This document shows positions 44,111 through 57,528 of a DNA stretch of 64,000 nucleotides, in pieces. The notes beneath the pieces are model-generated. The model saw only the letters and a program-made list of their open reading frames with translations. It was not told the DNA's origin and searched no databases. The translations under genes and the position numbers were made by a program. Position 1 is the stretch's first letter, and every line of letters starts with the position of its first letter. The stretch covers positions 633,043-697,042 of the forward strand of contig JAUJNI010000002.1 of the NCBI GenBank assembly GCA_030446465.1. Reading direction: 5' to 3'. This DNA comes from Actinomycetota bacterium (GTDB lineage: Bacteria; Actinomycetota; CADDZG01; WHSQ01).

Positions 44111-45808
44111 ATGCTTACAGAGCTTGTGGTGGAGGGCCTGGGCGTCATCGAACGAGCGGATCTCGAGCTCGATGCAGGATGCAGCGCCCTCACCGGTGAG
44201 ACCGGGGCTGGAAAGACCCTTCTGGTGGCGGCTCTCGGCCTTCTTCTAGGTGGTCGCAGCGATCGGACCATGGTGCGGGAAGGGGTGGCCGAGGCACGCG
44301 TCGAAGGGCGCTTCGTCGTGCCCGCGGACCACGATGCCGTCGAGTTGTTGTCCGCGCGCGGCCTGCTGGACCAACCAAGCGCGTCCCCGTCCGAGGCCGA
44401 GGTGGTCCTTGGCAGAGTCGTGACCGCGGACGGGCGATCGACGGGGGCCAGGATCAACGGCCGGCTCGTGACCATTGGAGTCCTCGGTGAGGTGGGCAGA
44501 TCCCTCGTTGAGATCGCCGGGCAGCACGATGCCCGCGGGGTCTCCTCTGCCGCAGTGCAGCGCTCGTTGCTGGACGCATTCTGCGGTGAAGAGGCGGTCG
44601 AGCTGGCCGCGGAGGTGGCAAGAACCGTTCGCGACGCCAAAAGGAACGAACGGGTCGTTCAGGAGCTCGCGTCCGGGGGCCGGGCGCGCGAGCGCGAGCT
44701 CGACGTGCTGCGCTACGAGATTGCAGAGATAGAACAGGCTCAGCTCAGTGAAGGCGAGTCGGCCGCCTTGGTCACCCAGGCGACGCAGCTCGAGAACGCC
44801 GAGGCGAGCGGGGCGGCGATCTCTGCCGCGGCGCAAGCATTGAGCGGGGACGCCGGAGCGGCCGAGCTATTGGCGCAAGCGGAAGCCGCCCTGTCGAGCG
44901 CGCCAGGCGATGACCAGGACCTGAAGGAGCTGGCTCGACGACTGGGGAGCGCCGCGGTCGAGGCCTACGACGTCGCAGCAGAGCTCAGTCGGCTGGTCGT
45001 CGAACCGGATGCCGACGCGCTCGAATCGGTGCGACAGCGACTCGATGTCATCGCCCGGTTGAAGAGGAAGTACGGCCACGATGAGAGCGCCATCCTCGGT
45101 TACCTCGCGGCCTGCAGGCAACGGGTGGGCGAGCTTGAGGGCTCGACAACCGACCTCGAGGAACTTCGACGTGACACAGAAGCCCTCTTCGCGCGAGCTG
45201 CGGAGCTGGCCTGCCGCTTGAGCGAGCTGCGCGCCGGGGCCGCGCCCGGCCTCGCCGAGGCGTTGGAGGCCCTTCTCGGGGACCTGGCCCTCCCGGGGGC
45301 CCTCTGCCGCTTGGCGCTGGAGCCGCGGCCGCTGTACGAGGGGGGCCGTGACTCCGTCGAGCTCCTCATATCGACCAACCCCGGGGCCCCCATGCTGCCC
45401 GTGTCGAAGGTCGCTTCGGGGGGCGAGCTCTCCCGCATCACCCTGGCGCTGCGCCTGCTCACCTCGGGCCGCTCTCGCGTCATGGTGTTCGACGAGGTGG
45501 ATGCGGGAGTGGGGGGCCGGGCCGCGCAGGCGGTCGGCCGGGCGCTTGCTCGGCTCGCGCACGCGTCGGGCGACCAGGTGCTGGTAGTCACCCACCTCCC
45601 TCAAGTCGCCGCCTTCGCCGATGCCCATTACAGGGTGACCAAGGAGCAGTCGCGTGACGGGGCGAGTGTCGCAGTAACGCGCGTGGAAGCCGAGGAACGG
45701 CTCGAGGAGATGTCCCGAATGCTGGCCGGCATGCCCGAAAGCGCGCGCGCAAGGGAGCACGCAGAAGAGCTGCTCGGCATCGCTAAAGACATGGTGGGCT
45801 CGGGGTGA
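44111..45808 (+). CDS. recN: DNA repair protein RecN
   Basis: Protein of 565 residues of the SMC-like ATPase group: MLTELVVEGLGVIERADLEL, Walker A GETGAGKT, Q-loop AGQHDARG, long coiled-coil middle, then the signature VSKVASGGELSRITLALRLL, Walker B VMVFDEVDAGVGGRAAQAVG and H-loop LVVTHLPQVAAFAD. It helps double-strand break repair. ATG 44111 matches the family start; GTG 44105 would add two residues. Its stop overlaps the steA start. Confidence 0.94.
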   Translation: MLTELVVEGLGVIERADLELDAGCSALTGETGAGKTLLVAALGLLLGGRSDRTMVREGVAEARVEGRFVVPADHDAVELLSARGLLDQPSASPSEAEVVLGRVVTADGRSTGARINGRLVTIGVLGEVGRSLVEIAGQHDARGVSSAAVQRSLLDAFCGEEAVELAAEVARTVRDAKRNERVVQELASGGRARERELDVLRYEIAEIEQAQLSEGESAALVTQATQLENAEASGAAISAAAQALSGDAGAAELLAQAEAALSSAPGDDQDLKELARRLGSAAVEAYDVAAELSRLVVEPDADALESVRQRLDVIARLKRKYGHDESAILGYLAACRQRVGELEGSTTDLEELRRDTEALFARAAELACRLSELRAGAAPGLAEALEALLGDLALPGALCRLALEPRPLYEGGRDSVELLISTNPGAPMLPVSKVASGGELSRITLALRLLTSGRSRVMVFDEVDAGVGGRAAQAVGRALARLAHASGDQVLVVTHLPQVAAFADAHYRVTKEQSRDGASVAVTRVEAEERLEEMSRMLAGMPESARAREHAEELLGIAKDMVGSG

Positions 45809-46989
45809 TCCGACTCAGACGCAGGCGGAGACCACAGGCTGAAGCGACCGGCACCATCGTCGGACGAGCGCGGGTGGATGAAAGGACCAAGAACATGATG
45901 CCCCGTCTCTTGCCGGGTGAGATCGCGGTGATCGATCACGAGGACATGGACAGGCTTTCGGCGGAAGGCCTGATCCAGAGGCAGGCGGCCGCGGTGATCA
46001 ACGCGTCGCGCTCCTCGTCGGGCCTCTATCCGAATCTCGGCCCCCTTTTGCTGTGCTCGGCCGCCGTCCCGGTCGTCGACGACGCCGGTCCCGAGGTCAT
46101 GAACATCTCCGAGGGCACCGAGCTGATCATCGATGGGGACCGCATCTTCAAGATGAGCGGCGTCAAGAGGGTGGAGGTGTCCCGGGGCCATCTTCTTCAG
46201 CTTGAGGAGGTCGAGAAGACGCTCGATTCCGCCAAGAGGTCGATAGCTCAGGAGCTCGAGCGATTTGCCGCAAACACCATCGAGTACATCAACGACGAGC
46301 GCGACGTCTTGTTAGAAGCGGCGCGTCTGCCGGACGTCAAGACAGACTTCCACGGACGCCACGTCCTCATCGTGGTCCGCGGCTACGACTACAAGGAGGA
46401 CCTGCGGGCATTGCGCTACTACATCCGCGAGCTGAAGCCCTTGCTCGTGGGTGTCGACGGGGGAGCCGATGCACTGATCGATTTCGGCCTCAAGCCCGAC
46501 ATGGTCATCGGGGACATGGATTCGGTGTCGACCGAAGCCCTTCTGTCGGGTGCGGAGCTTGTCGTCCACGCGTATGCGGACGGCGTCGCTCCCGGTCTCG
46601 AGCGGCTCGACGCCCTCGATCTGCCGTCGGTGGTATTCGAGGCGACCGGCACCTCAGAAGACATCGCCATGTTGCTCGCATACGAGCGCGGCGCGGAGCT
46701 CATCGTCGCGGTGGGGACGCACGCCAACCTCATCGAGTTCCGCGACAAGGGACGCAAGGGCATGGCCTCGACTTTCCTCACGCGTCTGCGAGTTGGTCCC
46801 ATCCTTGTGGATGCCAAGGGCTTGAGCCGTCTCTACCACGGCCGGGTGCGAGGCCGGGACCTCACGCTGCTTGTGGCGGCGGCGGTGCTCGTCATGGCGA
46901 TGGTGGTTGCGCTGTCTGACGTCTTCCGTCTGACCGTCCAGCTTCTGTGGACTCAGTACATCGTCAACACCTGGGAATCGATGTTCTAG
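45805..46989 (+). CDS. steA: SteA-type cytokinetic ring protein (thiamin pyrophosphokinase-like fold)
   Basis: Protein of 394 residues. A middle domain with VGVDGGADALIDFGLKPDMVIGDMDSVS resembles the catalytic region of thiamin pyrophosphokinase, and TGTSEDIAMLLAYERGAELIVAVGTHANLIEF follows. The end is a single transmembrane segment (LTLLVAAAVLVMAMVVALSDVF). SteA and SteB act together at the division septum in corynebacteria. GTG 45805 overlaps the recN stop, and the stop is directly followed by steB. Confidence 0.88.
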   Translation: MIRLRRRRRPQAEATGTIVGRARVDERTKNMMPRLLPGEIAVIDHEDMDRLSAEGLIQRQAAAVINASRSSSGLYPNLGPLLLCSAAVPVVDDAGPEVMNISEGTELIIDGDRIFKMSGVKRVEVSRGHLLQLEEVEKTLDSAKRSIAQELERFAANTIEYINDERDVLLEAARLPDVKTDFHGRHVLIVVRGYDYKEDLRALRYYIRELKPLLVGVDGGADALIDFGLKPDMVIGDMDSVSTEALLSGAELVVHAYADGVAPGLERLDALDLPSVVFEATGTSEDIAMLLAYERGAELIVAVGTHANLIEFRDKGRKGMASTFLTRLRVGPILVDAKGLSRLYHGRVRGRDLTLLVAAAVLVMAMVVALSDVFRLTVQLLWTQYIVNTWESMF

Positions 46990-47940
46990 ATGATCGACTT
47001 CCGCTACCTGCTCATCACCGTAGTCGCCATCTTCCTCGCCCTCACCATCGGCATCCTGGTGGGGTCTGGCTTTCTCGGAGAGCCACTGCGAAAGAACCTC
47101 GAGGCGCGGGTCGAGGCGGTGAGGGACCGCAACGACCAGCTCCTGCAAGAAAACGACGAGCTGGAAACCGTGATTGGGGAGAGCAACAGGTTTGCGGAGG
47201 CAGTGGAGCAGTACATGGTCGAAGACCGCCTTCAGGGCCGCCAGGTGGTTCTGTTCACCTTCGACGAGTCGAACGGCTCGGTAGTCGAGGAAGAGACGGC
47301 CGTCCTCGAGCAGGCGGCTGCGGATCTCATCTCCACTATCACGATCAGCCAGAAGTTCGAGCTCGCAGGCCAAGGGGAGGCCGAGGAGCTGAGGGCCGCG
47401 CTCCAGACGACCGAGACCGACGGTGAGGCTCTGCTTCAGACCGCCGCCAGGACGCTCGGCAGCAGGGTTGCGGCCGCGGGGGAGGATGTCACGGGCCAAA
47501 CGGTGGATCCCGTGGCGGCCGCACGGTTGGAAGAGACCCTGGAAGGCCTCGAGCAGGCTGGGTTCATCACAGTCGATCGCAAGGTCGAAGAAGAGACGGT
47601 TCCTCCGGCCGCACTGTTCCTCGTCGCGGGTGGCAGCCAAGACCCGCCGGCCTTCGACACCGGCGCCTTTGCCACGACTTTGGCCACCAGCCTCGCCGAT
47701 CGCGACGCCGAGGTGCAGGTGGTGGAGCCTACCGACAGCGCCTGGGGCCTGGTGGCTTCGATCCGGGAGGATGCCGAGGCAAGGACCGTCGTGTCCACTG
47801 TGGACGACGCCGACAGGGCCGAGGGAAGGATCGCCATGGTCCTCGTCTTCGACCAGCCGAGCGAAGAGCCGGCAGGTCACTACGGGATCGAGGACGGTGC
47901 CACGGGCGGTGTTATTCCCGACGCGCTCCCCGGCGGCTGA
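46990..47940 (+). CDS. steB: SteB/MctB-like copper transporter family protein
   Basis: Protein of 316 residues: one N-terminal membrane segment (YLLITVVAIFLALTIGILVGSG), a coiled coil (LEARVEAVRDRNDQLLQENDELE) and an extracytoplasmic domain. The family is annotated both as MctB (copper homeostasis in mycobacteria) and SteB (partner of SteA at the septum). No metal-binding cluster of Cys or Met is visible, so the SteB role is more likely here. It starts at the base after the steA stop. Confidence 0.87.
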   Translation: MIDFRYLLITVVAIFLALTIGILVGSGFLGEPLRKNLEARVEAVRDRNDQLLQENDELETVIGESNRFAEAVEQYMVEDRLQGRQVVLFTFDESNGSVVEEETAVLEQAAADLISTITISQKFELAGQGEAEELRAALQTTETDGEALLQTAARTLGSRVAAAGEDVTGQTVDPVAAARLEETLEGLEQAGFITVDRKVEEETVPPAALFLVAGGSQDPPAFDTGAFATTLATSLADRDAEVQVVEPTDSAWGLVASIREDAEARTVVSTVDDADRAEGRIAMVLVFDQPSEEPAGHYGIEDGATGGVIPDALPGG

Positions 47941-47953
47941 TCTCCTGACACCG

Positions 47954-49567
47954 GTGGACTCGGCAATCGGGCAACGTCCCTCGCTCGCGCGAGGGGCGGC
48001 GATCATCACCGTGGCGACCGCCATCTCGCGCCTCACGGGATTCGTCCGGGTGGTCGCGGTGGCGGCCGCAATGGGGACGACCTATCTCGCCAACACCTAC
48101 CACACCGCCAACACCGCGCCGAATCTTCTATTCGAGCTGGTCGCGGCCGGCGTCCTCACCTCCGTCTTCGTGCCGACGTTCGTCGACTACCTCGTGAGGG
48201 AGCAAGAACAAGCCGGATGGGACGCGGCCAACGCCTTAACGACCGTGGCGCTGGTCGCCCTGACCGCTCTGGCCTCGGGGATCGCGCTGGCTGCTCCACT
48301 CGTCATGCGAGCACTGACCGTGGGAGTCGACCCCGAGTCACTTCGGACCAAAGAGATCGCCCTCGGAACGTCTTTTCTCAGGTTGTTCGCGCCTCAGGTG
48401 ATCTTCTACGGCGCGGGGATGATCATGACCGGCGCCCTGCATGCGCACAGGAAGTTTGCGATGGCTGCAATCGCACCCATCTTCAACAACCTCGTTGTCA
48501 TCTCCGTCTACATCGCGTACGCCATGATGCGTGGGGACGAGCCCCCCACGGTCCGTGGCATCAGCGGAAGCGAGACGCTCTTGCTCGGAGCCGGAACCAC
48601 CATGGGTGTGGTCGTCATGACGCTCTGCCTGGTGCCGCAACTCGGCCGCCTGGGGTGGCGTTTTCGACCCAAGCTAGACGTCGGCCATCCCGCAGTGAGA
48701 AGGGCGGCACGCCTCGGCGTGTGGGCGTTGAGCTACGCGGGCGGCTATCAGGCGGGCCTCATAGTCGTGTTGCTTCTCGCGAACGGCGTCGAGGGAGGCG
48801 TCGCCGCCTATCAGTTCGCATACACCTTCTTCTACCTGCCTCACGCACTGTTCGGCGTCCCCATCTTCCATGTCCTCTTTCCCGAGATGTCGGAGCACGC
48901 CGCTCGTGGTCAGGGCGGCGCGGTCGCCGAACGCCTGCGCGACGGGCTGGGGATGCTCGCGTTCATCCTGCTGCCGGTAGCGGCCCTCCTGCTCGTTGCG
49001 GCGCAGCCGCTGGCCGACACCACCTTGAGGTACGGCGTCATGACCGGTGGTGGGGCGGCGCTCGTGGGGCGCGTCCTTGCCGCCTTCGCTATCGGCCTTC
49101 CCGCGTACTCCGCATTCCTCGTCTTCACCCGCGCCTACTACGCATTTGGAGACACGAAGACCCCCGCGCTCGTCAACATTGCTACCGTGGCGGTGGCGAG
49201 TGTGACGGGGTCGCTGCTTTTCCTCGCCGCGCCCCGAGGGTGGGCTGTGGCGGGGCTCGCTCTGGGGCATTCCATCGCATTCCTAATCGGCGCGGTCGTG
49301 CTGATCCGGTTGTTGGGCCGCAGAACCGGCCCCGTACTGACTGCCGACCTGAGCAAGTCGCTCGGGATGGCGGCCTCGGTCACCGCGCTGGCGGCGGTGC
49401 CGATGGTGGCGAGCCGCTGGCTGCTCCCCGAGGCGTCCAACCTGCAAGCGCTCGTGAACCTCGGCGCCACTGCGGTGCTTGGATCGGTCGTCTATCTCGC
49501 TGCGATGACGGCGTTGAGATCACCGGAGCTTGCCAGGGTCCGACGGTTGCTGAGCAGGCCCTCGTGA
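47954..49567 (+). CDS. murJ: MurJ-like lipid II flippase
   Basis: Protein of 537 residues with about 14 membrane segments. The opening (AAIITVATAISRLTGFVRVVAVAAAMG...ANTYHTANTAPNLLFELVAAGVLTSVFVPTFVDYL) is the MVF/MurJ signature, with the conserved arginines of the central cavity. It moves lipid-linked peptidoglycan precursor across the membrane. GTG 47954 is the likely start. The stop overlaps the glycosyltransferase start. Confidence 0.92.
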   Translation: MDSAIGQRPSLARGAAIITVATAISRLTGFVRVVAVAAAMGTTYLANTYHTANTAPNLLFELVAAGVLTSVFVPTFVDYLVREQEQAGWDAANALTTVALVALTALASGIALAAPLVMRALTVGVDPESLRTKEIALGTSFLRLFAPQVIFYGAGMIMTGALHAHRKFAMAAIAPIFNNLVVISVYIAYAMMRGDEPPTVRGISGSETLLLGAGTTMGVVVMTLCLVPQLGRLGWRFRPKLDVGHPAVRRAARLGVWALSYAGGYQAGLIVVLLLANGVEGGVAAYQFAYTFFYLPHALFGVPIFHVLFPEMSEHAARGQGGAVAERLRDGLGMLAFILLPVAALLLVAAQPLADTTLRYGVMTGGGAALVGRVLAAFAIGLPAYSAFLVFTRAYYAFGDTKTPALVNIATVAVASVTGSLLFLAAPRGWAVAGLALGHSIAFLIGAVVLIRLLGRRTGPVLTADLSKSLGMAASVTALAAVPMVASRWLLPEASNLQALVNLGATAVLGSVVYLAAMTALRSPELARVRRLLSRPS

Positions 49568-50667
49568 GTGACCAAGAGATCAGGGTCCTGCAAGTCCTCG
49601 GCCGGTCCGCGGGAGGCATCGCGCGCCACGTCGCCCAGGTGGCCGCCGCGCTCGACGGGGACGGCCTGGTGATCGACATCGCCGGCCCCCCCGACCTTCC
49701 GATAACGATGCCCAAGCCGGTCGCTCCCGCCGTCATCCCCGACGGGCCCACCGGACACCGGCAAGCGGTCGCCAGGCTCCGCGCCATCCTTCAACAGGGC
49801 CACTACGACATCGTTCACGCTCACGGCTTGAGGGCGGGCATCGACGCCGGGATGGCCGCGCGTCGGCTCGGGGTACCGTCATTCGTGACGGTTCACAACC
49901 TCGTGCGTAACGATGTCTCGGGGCGCCTGAAGGCCACCTTCTACAACTGGGCGGAGCCCTTGTCGGTCGGGCTTAATGCAAGGACCTTCGCGGTCTCAGA
50001 GGAGATCGCAAGTCGCCTGCGCGCTCGAGCGGGCCGCCGGGCCGACAAGATCGAGGTGCTGCGCCTCGGCGTCGGCGACGCGCCGGCTACCCGACGCCCC
50101 CCGGACCAGGTGCGGCAGGAGCTGGGCGTTACTCAGGAGGGAAGCCTCATCGTGACCGCTGCCAGGCTGTCGGCCCAAAAGGCGCTGCCGGTCATGCTGG
50201 CAGCCCTCAGCCGGCTACCGGAGGACGTGCGGCTGGCGGTCCTCGGTAGAGGACCCGACGAGATGAGCTTGAGGACACAGGCGACGGCGCAGGGCCTCGG
50301 CAAACGGGTGGCGTGGCTGGGATGGCGCGACGACGTCGCCGACTACCTCGCCGCGGCGAACGCGTTCTGCCTGTCGTCGAACTGGGAGGGTGTCCCGCTC
50401 GCGGCGCAGGAGGCGATCCTGCTCGGCATCCCTGTGGTGGCAACCGGCGTGGGCGGCATGCCGGAGCTGGTTGAGGACCGGGTCTCCGGCCGGCTCGTTC
50501 CCAAGGGCGACGCGCACGCGCTGTCGAAGGCGTTGCAGGAAGTCCTGTTCGATAAGGAGCGAGCGAGCCGGTACGCCTCGGCGGCGAAGGCGCGCCTGGC
50601 ACAACGGTTCTCCACAGCGGGCATGCTGGCGCGCCTTACAGAGGCCTATCGGGGGGCCGCCGGATGA
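49564..50667 (+). CDS. Family 4 glycosyltransferase
   Basis: Protein of 367 residues with two Rossmann halves: GRSAGGIARHVAQVAAAL and YDIVHAHGLRAGI in the acceptor half, and VTAARLSAQKALPVMLAAL, VAWLGWRDDVADYLAAANAFCLSSNWEGVPLAAQEAILLGIPVVATGVGGMPEL (the E-x7-E motif) in the donor half. It transfers a sugar from a nucleotide donor to a lipid or envelope acceptor. GTG 49564 overlaps the murJ stop and its own stop overlaps the next ATG. Confidence 0.9.
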   Translation: MSDQEIRVLQVLGRSAGGIARHVAQVAAALDGDGLVIDIAGPPDLPITMPKPVAPAVIPDGPTGHRQAVARLRAILQQGHYDIVHAHGLRAGIDAGMAARRLGVPSFVTVHNLVRNDVSGRLKATFYNWAEPLSVGLNARTFAVSEEIASRLRARAGRRADKIEVLRLGVGDAPATRRPPDQVRQELGVTQEGSLIVTAARLSAQKALPVMLAALSRLPEDVRLAVLGRGPDEMSLRTQATAQGLGKRVAWLGWRDDVADYLAAANAFCLSSNWEGVPLAAQEAILLGIPVVATGVGGMPELVEDRVSGRLVPKGDAHALSKALQEVLFDKERASRYASAAKARLAQRFSTAGMLARLTEAYRGAAG

Positions 50668-52828
50668 AGGCTCGTGTGCTGGTGGTGCTGGTAATGGTGC
50701 TCGCCACCGGCCTTGACGCGGCTCCCACCAGGGCTGAGCAATCGTGTGCTCACGCGGTGGTCCTGATGCTTCCGGGAGTCATGTGGAGCGACATCGACAG
50801 GGCGGCGCCTCCCGCCATCCTTGGGGCGATCGAAGACGGGTCCTCTGGCTCCATGTCGGTCAGGACGATCAGCTCCAGAACGTCGTACTCCTCTGGCTTC
50901 GCGACGGTAGGGGCGGGGGCCAGGGTCGACGGCGGGGCGACGACCGGTGGTCCTGCTCGCCCGGCCGGCTCGAAGCTGCTGGAGCCAGACGTTCCCGTCG
51001 CCGGTGTCGGCGAGCTCCGGGAGCTGGCGTCCTCCGCGGGGTACGGGGCCGAGCCGGGGGCGCTCGCCTCGGCGCTGGGGGCCCCCGTGATCGCGCTGGG
51101 CAACGCAGACCTTGGCAAACCGGCTCCCGCGACCGTGGGCTACGGGCGTTGGAGCCTGTTGGCCGCCATGGACCGAAGCGGCACGGTGGACCTGGCGGCG
51201 ACCAGCCCTCGGCTCCTCGTTCGTGATCCTTTCGCTCCCTACGGCACCCGCACGAACGACCGGGCCCTGAGAAGGGTCGTCGATCGAGCTCTCGGGATCC
51301 GTTGCTCCGTGGTGATCGTCGACCACGGGGACCTGGCACGGGCGGACCAGTGGGCGATGGCAACCCTTGGCTCGGCGGCCTCACAGCGAGAGCAGGCCCT
51401 GCTCGCAAGCGACGAACTCCTCGGGCACATCCGTTCGAAGTTGACCCCCGAGGACCTCTTGCTGATCCTGTCGCCCACTTCCCCCGCGTGGGAGCCTGAG
51501 GCTCATCTCGGGGTCGCGATCGCGGTCGGCCGAGGGTTCACGCCCCGCGGCACACTCGAGTCGGCCTCCACCCGCCGGCGAGGGATCGTGACGTTGCCCG
51601 ACGTTGCGCCGACCGTGCTCGAGCACCTGGGGGGCGAGCGTCCTCCCGCCATGAACGGCCGTCCCTTCTACTCGAGCAGTCCGGGGCTCGACGACCCCAT
51701 GCGGGAAGCCATCGATCTCGATCGTGAATCGGTGTTCGTAGATTCCCTGAGGGGCCCGCTCAGCGGCGCTTTCGTCGTCTTCCAAGGCATCGTGTTCCTG
51801 CTCATCCTTGCGCTGTTGTACCCGCGGGAGCGAAGGGGCACGGTCGCCGGCAAGGTCGGACGCCCGCTCGAGATCGCCGGCCTTGCCGTGGTCGCCTTTC
51901 CCGTGACCACTTATGTGGCAGGCGCCGTGCAGGGGCACGAGCTGGGGCCGGTGTGGTTTGTAGCGCTGCTGGTTGGCATAGATGCAGTGCTCGTGGCGGC
52001 GACGTCTCTTGTGCTGAGGAGCTCGCTCGACAGATTGCTGGTCCTCACCGCCTTCACCTTGGTGGTCGTTGCGAGCGACCTGGTGGCCGGCAGCCGCCTC
52101 CAGCTGAATACCGTGTTCGGCTACTCGCCGATCGTCGCCGGAAGATTCACGGGAGCCGGCAACATCGTCTTCGCGGTGCTCGGCGTCGCCGCCGTGATGA
52201 CGGGTGCTCTGATCGCCCATCGGTGGGCGGGCCGGAAGGCCGTCCTGGGTGTGGTGGCGCTGGTCTTCGTCGGCGCCGTCGTGGTGGACGGGGCACCTCA
52301 GTTCGGCAGCGACGTGGGAGGAGTGCTGGCTCTAGTCCCCGCCTTCGGGTTCACGTGGTTGCTCCTGTCCGATCGCAGGCCCAGCCTCAAGGTCATGCTG
52401 CTGGCAGTGGCGGGGGCCCTGGCCGTGCTCGGGCTGTTCCTGGTGGTCGACCTGGCCAGGCCCCCGGAGTCCCAAACGCATCTCGCCCGCTTGTTCGAAG
52501 ACGCGACCGCGCGCGGCCCGGGGGTCGTGGTGGACACCATCATGCGCAAGGCGGGGGCCAACCTCCGAGTGTTCCGTTCGACCGTGTGGACCTACTTCGT
52601 CCCGCCGGCCCTTCTGGTGATGGCCTATCTCTTGTACCGGCCGAGCGGCCGGTGGCAGCGCCTCGCGGAGGCCTACCCCAAGCTGCGCTCAGGGTTCATC
52701 GGGGGCCTGGTGCTGGCGGTGCTGGGCTTTGCCGTCAACGATTCCGGGATAGTGATCCCCGCGGTGGTCCTCTCCTTTTTGGTCCCCATGGCGTTGCTCG
52801 TGCACCTTTCGATGGAAGAGACGACTGC

Positions 52829-52832
<4 letters not shown>
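50664..52832 (+). CDS. Alkaline-phosphatase-superfamily-like membrane protein
   Basis: Protein of 722 residues. A signal peptide (MKARVLVVLVMVLATGLDAAPTRA) leads to an extracytoplasmic domain of ~340 residues (VVLMLPGVMWSDID, VIVDHGDLARAD, TLPDVAPTVLEHLG) that resembles the phosphatase/sulfatase fold but lacks an obvious metal-ligand set. The C-terminal half has about nine membrane segments. Such fusions occur in actinobacterial envelope operons. It may process or regulate an envelope glycopolymer; the reaction is unknown. Confidence 0.75.
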
Positions 52833-55460
<2,628 letters not shown>

Positions 55461-55469
55461 GAAGTCGTA

Positions 55470-56582
55470 ATGAAGGTCGGCGTACCCCGCGAGCTCAAGG
55501 ACAACGAGTACCGGGTAGCCATAACCCCTTCGGGAGTTCGCGAGCTGGTCGTTCACGGACACGAGGTGGTTATCGAGACCGATGCCGGCGCCGGCTCGAG
55601 CATCCCGAACTCTTTGTTTCAGAGAGCCGGCGCGACGATCCTGCCCGATGCCGACGAGGTTTTCGCAGCGGCAGACATGGTTCTCAAGGTCAAAGAGCCC
55701 ATAGAAGAGGAGTTCCCCAGACTGCGGGAGGGCCTGGTTCTCTTCACGTACCTGCATTTGGCCGCTTCAGAGCCCGTTACGCGCGCGCTCGTTGATTCGG
55801 GGACGACGGCCCTTGCTTACGAGACGGTTGAGCTGCCCGACGGTTCTTTGCCTCTGCTCGCTCCCATGAGCGAGGTTGCGGGGCGGATGGCGCCTCAGGT
55901 CGGCGCCAGCTTCCTCGAGCGGGCGAACGGGGGCCGGGGGATCCTCATGGGTGGCGTCTCGGGCGTGGCACCCGCTCGTGTGGTGGTCATCGGCGCAGGG
56001 ATGTCGGGGATGAACGCTGCCTCGATAGCGCAGGGGATGGAAGCCGACGTCGTCATCCTCGACAAGAACATCAACAAGCTCAGAGACGTCGACCGCATCC
56101 ATCAGGGCAAGATCCTCACGCTCGCGTCGAGCCGTCTTGCGGTGGAGGAGCTCGTGACCTCGGCCGATCTCGTGATCGGAGCGGTCCTCGTCCCGGGGGC
56201 CAGGGCCCCCAAAATCGTCTCGGAGGACGCGGTCAGAGAAATGAAACCTGGGTCCGTGGTGGTCGATATCTCGATAGACCAAGGCGGGTGCATAGAGACC
56301 TCCCGAATGACGACGCACTCCGAGCCGACCTACCTGGTGCACGACGTCGTCCACTACTGCGTCGGCAACATGCCAGGAGCCGTCCCGCACACCTCGACTT
56401 ACGCGCTCACGAACGCGACGCTTCCCTACGTCATCACACTCGCCGAGCTCGGGGTAGAGGAGGCCGTCGCAGAGGACCCGGCTGTGGCCAAAGGCGTCAA
56501 CACCTACAAGGGCTCATTGGTCTACGAACCGGTAGCGGAGGCACACGGACTTGAGTGGGTCCCTCTCGACAAGCTCACCTGA
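55470..56582 (+). CDS. ald: Alanine dehydrogenase
   Basis: Protein of 370 residues: MKVGVPRELKDNEYRVAITPSGV, KVKEPIEEEFPRL (substrate Lys), the NAD-binding GVAPARVVVIGAGMSGMNAASIAQGMEADV, and VDISIDQGGCIETSRMTTHSEPTY plus HYCVGNMPGAVPHTSTYALTNATLPYV. It interconverts alanine and pyruvate with NAD. It starts 9 bp after the pyrG stop. Confidence 0.96.
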   Translation: MKVGVPRELKDNEYRVAITPSGVRELVVHGHEVVIETDAGAGSSIPNSLFQRAGATILPDADEVFAAADMVLKVKEPIEEEFPRLREGLVLFTYLHLAASEPVTRALVDSGTTALAYETVELPDGSLPLLAPMSEVAGRMAPQVGASFLERANGGRGILMGGVSGVAPARVVVIGAGMSGMNAASIAQGMEADVVILDKNINKLRDVDRIHQGKILTLASSRLAVEELVTSADLVIGAVLVPGARAPKIVSEDAVREMKPGSVVVDISIDQGGCIETSRMTTHSEPTYLVHDVVHYCVGNMPGAVPHTSTYALTNATLPYVITLAELGVEEAVAEDPAVAKGVNTYKGSLVYEPVAEAHGLEWVPLDKLT

Positions 56583-57528
56583 GATTCCTCCTGCGCAGCA
56601 GGGAGCCGGCAGAGTAATCGACGAGTTCATCTCCCATCTAAGGTCGGAGCGCGGGCTGGCCGCCAACACGATCAGCGCCTATGGGCGCGATCTCGCGCTA
56701 TGGAGGAGGCACTGCGCCTCGAATGGGATCGACCTGCGGGCCGCCCAGCCGGGGGACCTGACGGACTTCTTGGACCGGGTCCGGGCGGGCGCAGCTCCTG
56801 CTTCCACGCCGCTCGCGCCCTCGAGCGTGGCGCGACTGCTGGTGTCGATTCGGTCCCTCTACCGCTTCATGTCTCGTGAGGGATACGTGCAGACCGACCC
56901 AACGGCCACGATCGGAAGCCCGGCTCGTCCCCGTTCCATACCGAAGGCAATCCGCCTCGATCAGGTCGAGGCGCTGGTGGAGCTGCCGCGTACCGACGAC
57001 CTGCTCGGCAGGCGGGATCGAGCGATGCTGGAAACCCTGTACGGCACAGGCGTGCGCATATCCGAGCTGGTGGCTCTTGACGTTGATGACGCCGACCTCG
57101 AGGGGGGGTCCCTGCTGGTGAGAGCCGGCAAGGGGAGCAAGTCGCGTCACGTGCCTGTGGGTCGTGTGGCACGGGAAGCAATCGCTGCCTACGTCACCCA
57201 GACCAGGACGGTGCTGGCCGGCCGCTCCGACGGCCCGAGGGCGCGCGGTGCCTTGTTCCTCAATGGCCGCGGCGGCCGGCTCAGCAGGCAGGGATGCTGG
57301 AAGATCATCAAGGCGTACGCCCGTCGCGCGGGCCTGGAAGAGGTCGTCTCCCCCCACACCCTCCGTCACTCGTTTGCAACCCACCTGCTCGATCGGGGCG
57401 CCGATATAAGGGTGGTGCAGGAGCTACTCGGTCACGCAAGCCTGACCACCACCCAGGTGTACACCCTGGTGAGCGCTCCGAGGCTGAGGGAGGTCTATCT
57501 GGCGGCGCATCCCAGGGCCAGGGGATGA
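56551..57528 (+). CDS. xerD: Tyrosine recombinase XerD
   Basis: Protein of 325 residues. SAM-like N-domain ([27 protein letters not shown]), then the catalytic domain with R in [10 protein letters not shown] in [48 protein letters not shown] (H-x2-R, H and the nucleophile Tyr). It resolves chromosome dimers at dif with XerC. GTG 56551 overlaps the ald gene by 32 bp; a start slightly downstream is possible. The stop overlaps deoB. Confidence 0.93.
   Translation: MSGSLSTSSPEIPPAQQGAGRVIDEFISHLRSERGLAANTISAYGRDLALWRRHCASNGIDLRAAQPGDLTDFLDRVRAGAAPASTPLAPSSVARLLVSIRSLYRFMSREGYVQTDPTATIGSPARPRSIPKAIRLDQVEALVELPRTDDLLGRRDRAMLETLYGTGVRISELVALDVDDADLEGGSLLVRAGKGSKSRHVPVGRVAREAIAAYVTQTRTVLAGRSDGPRARGALFLNGRGGRLSRQGCWKIIKAYARRAGLEEVVSPHTLRHSFATHLLDRGADIRVVQELLGHASLTTTQVYTLVSAPRLREVYLAAHPRARG

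Noticed and set aside
56551-57528. XerD gene as an integrase of a mobile element
   Set aside because: It lies in the conserved pyrG-xerD-parA-scpA order, so it is the housekeeping recombinase.
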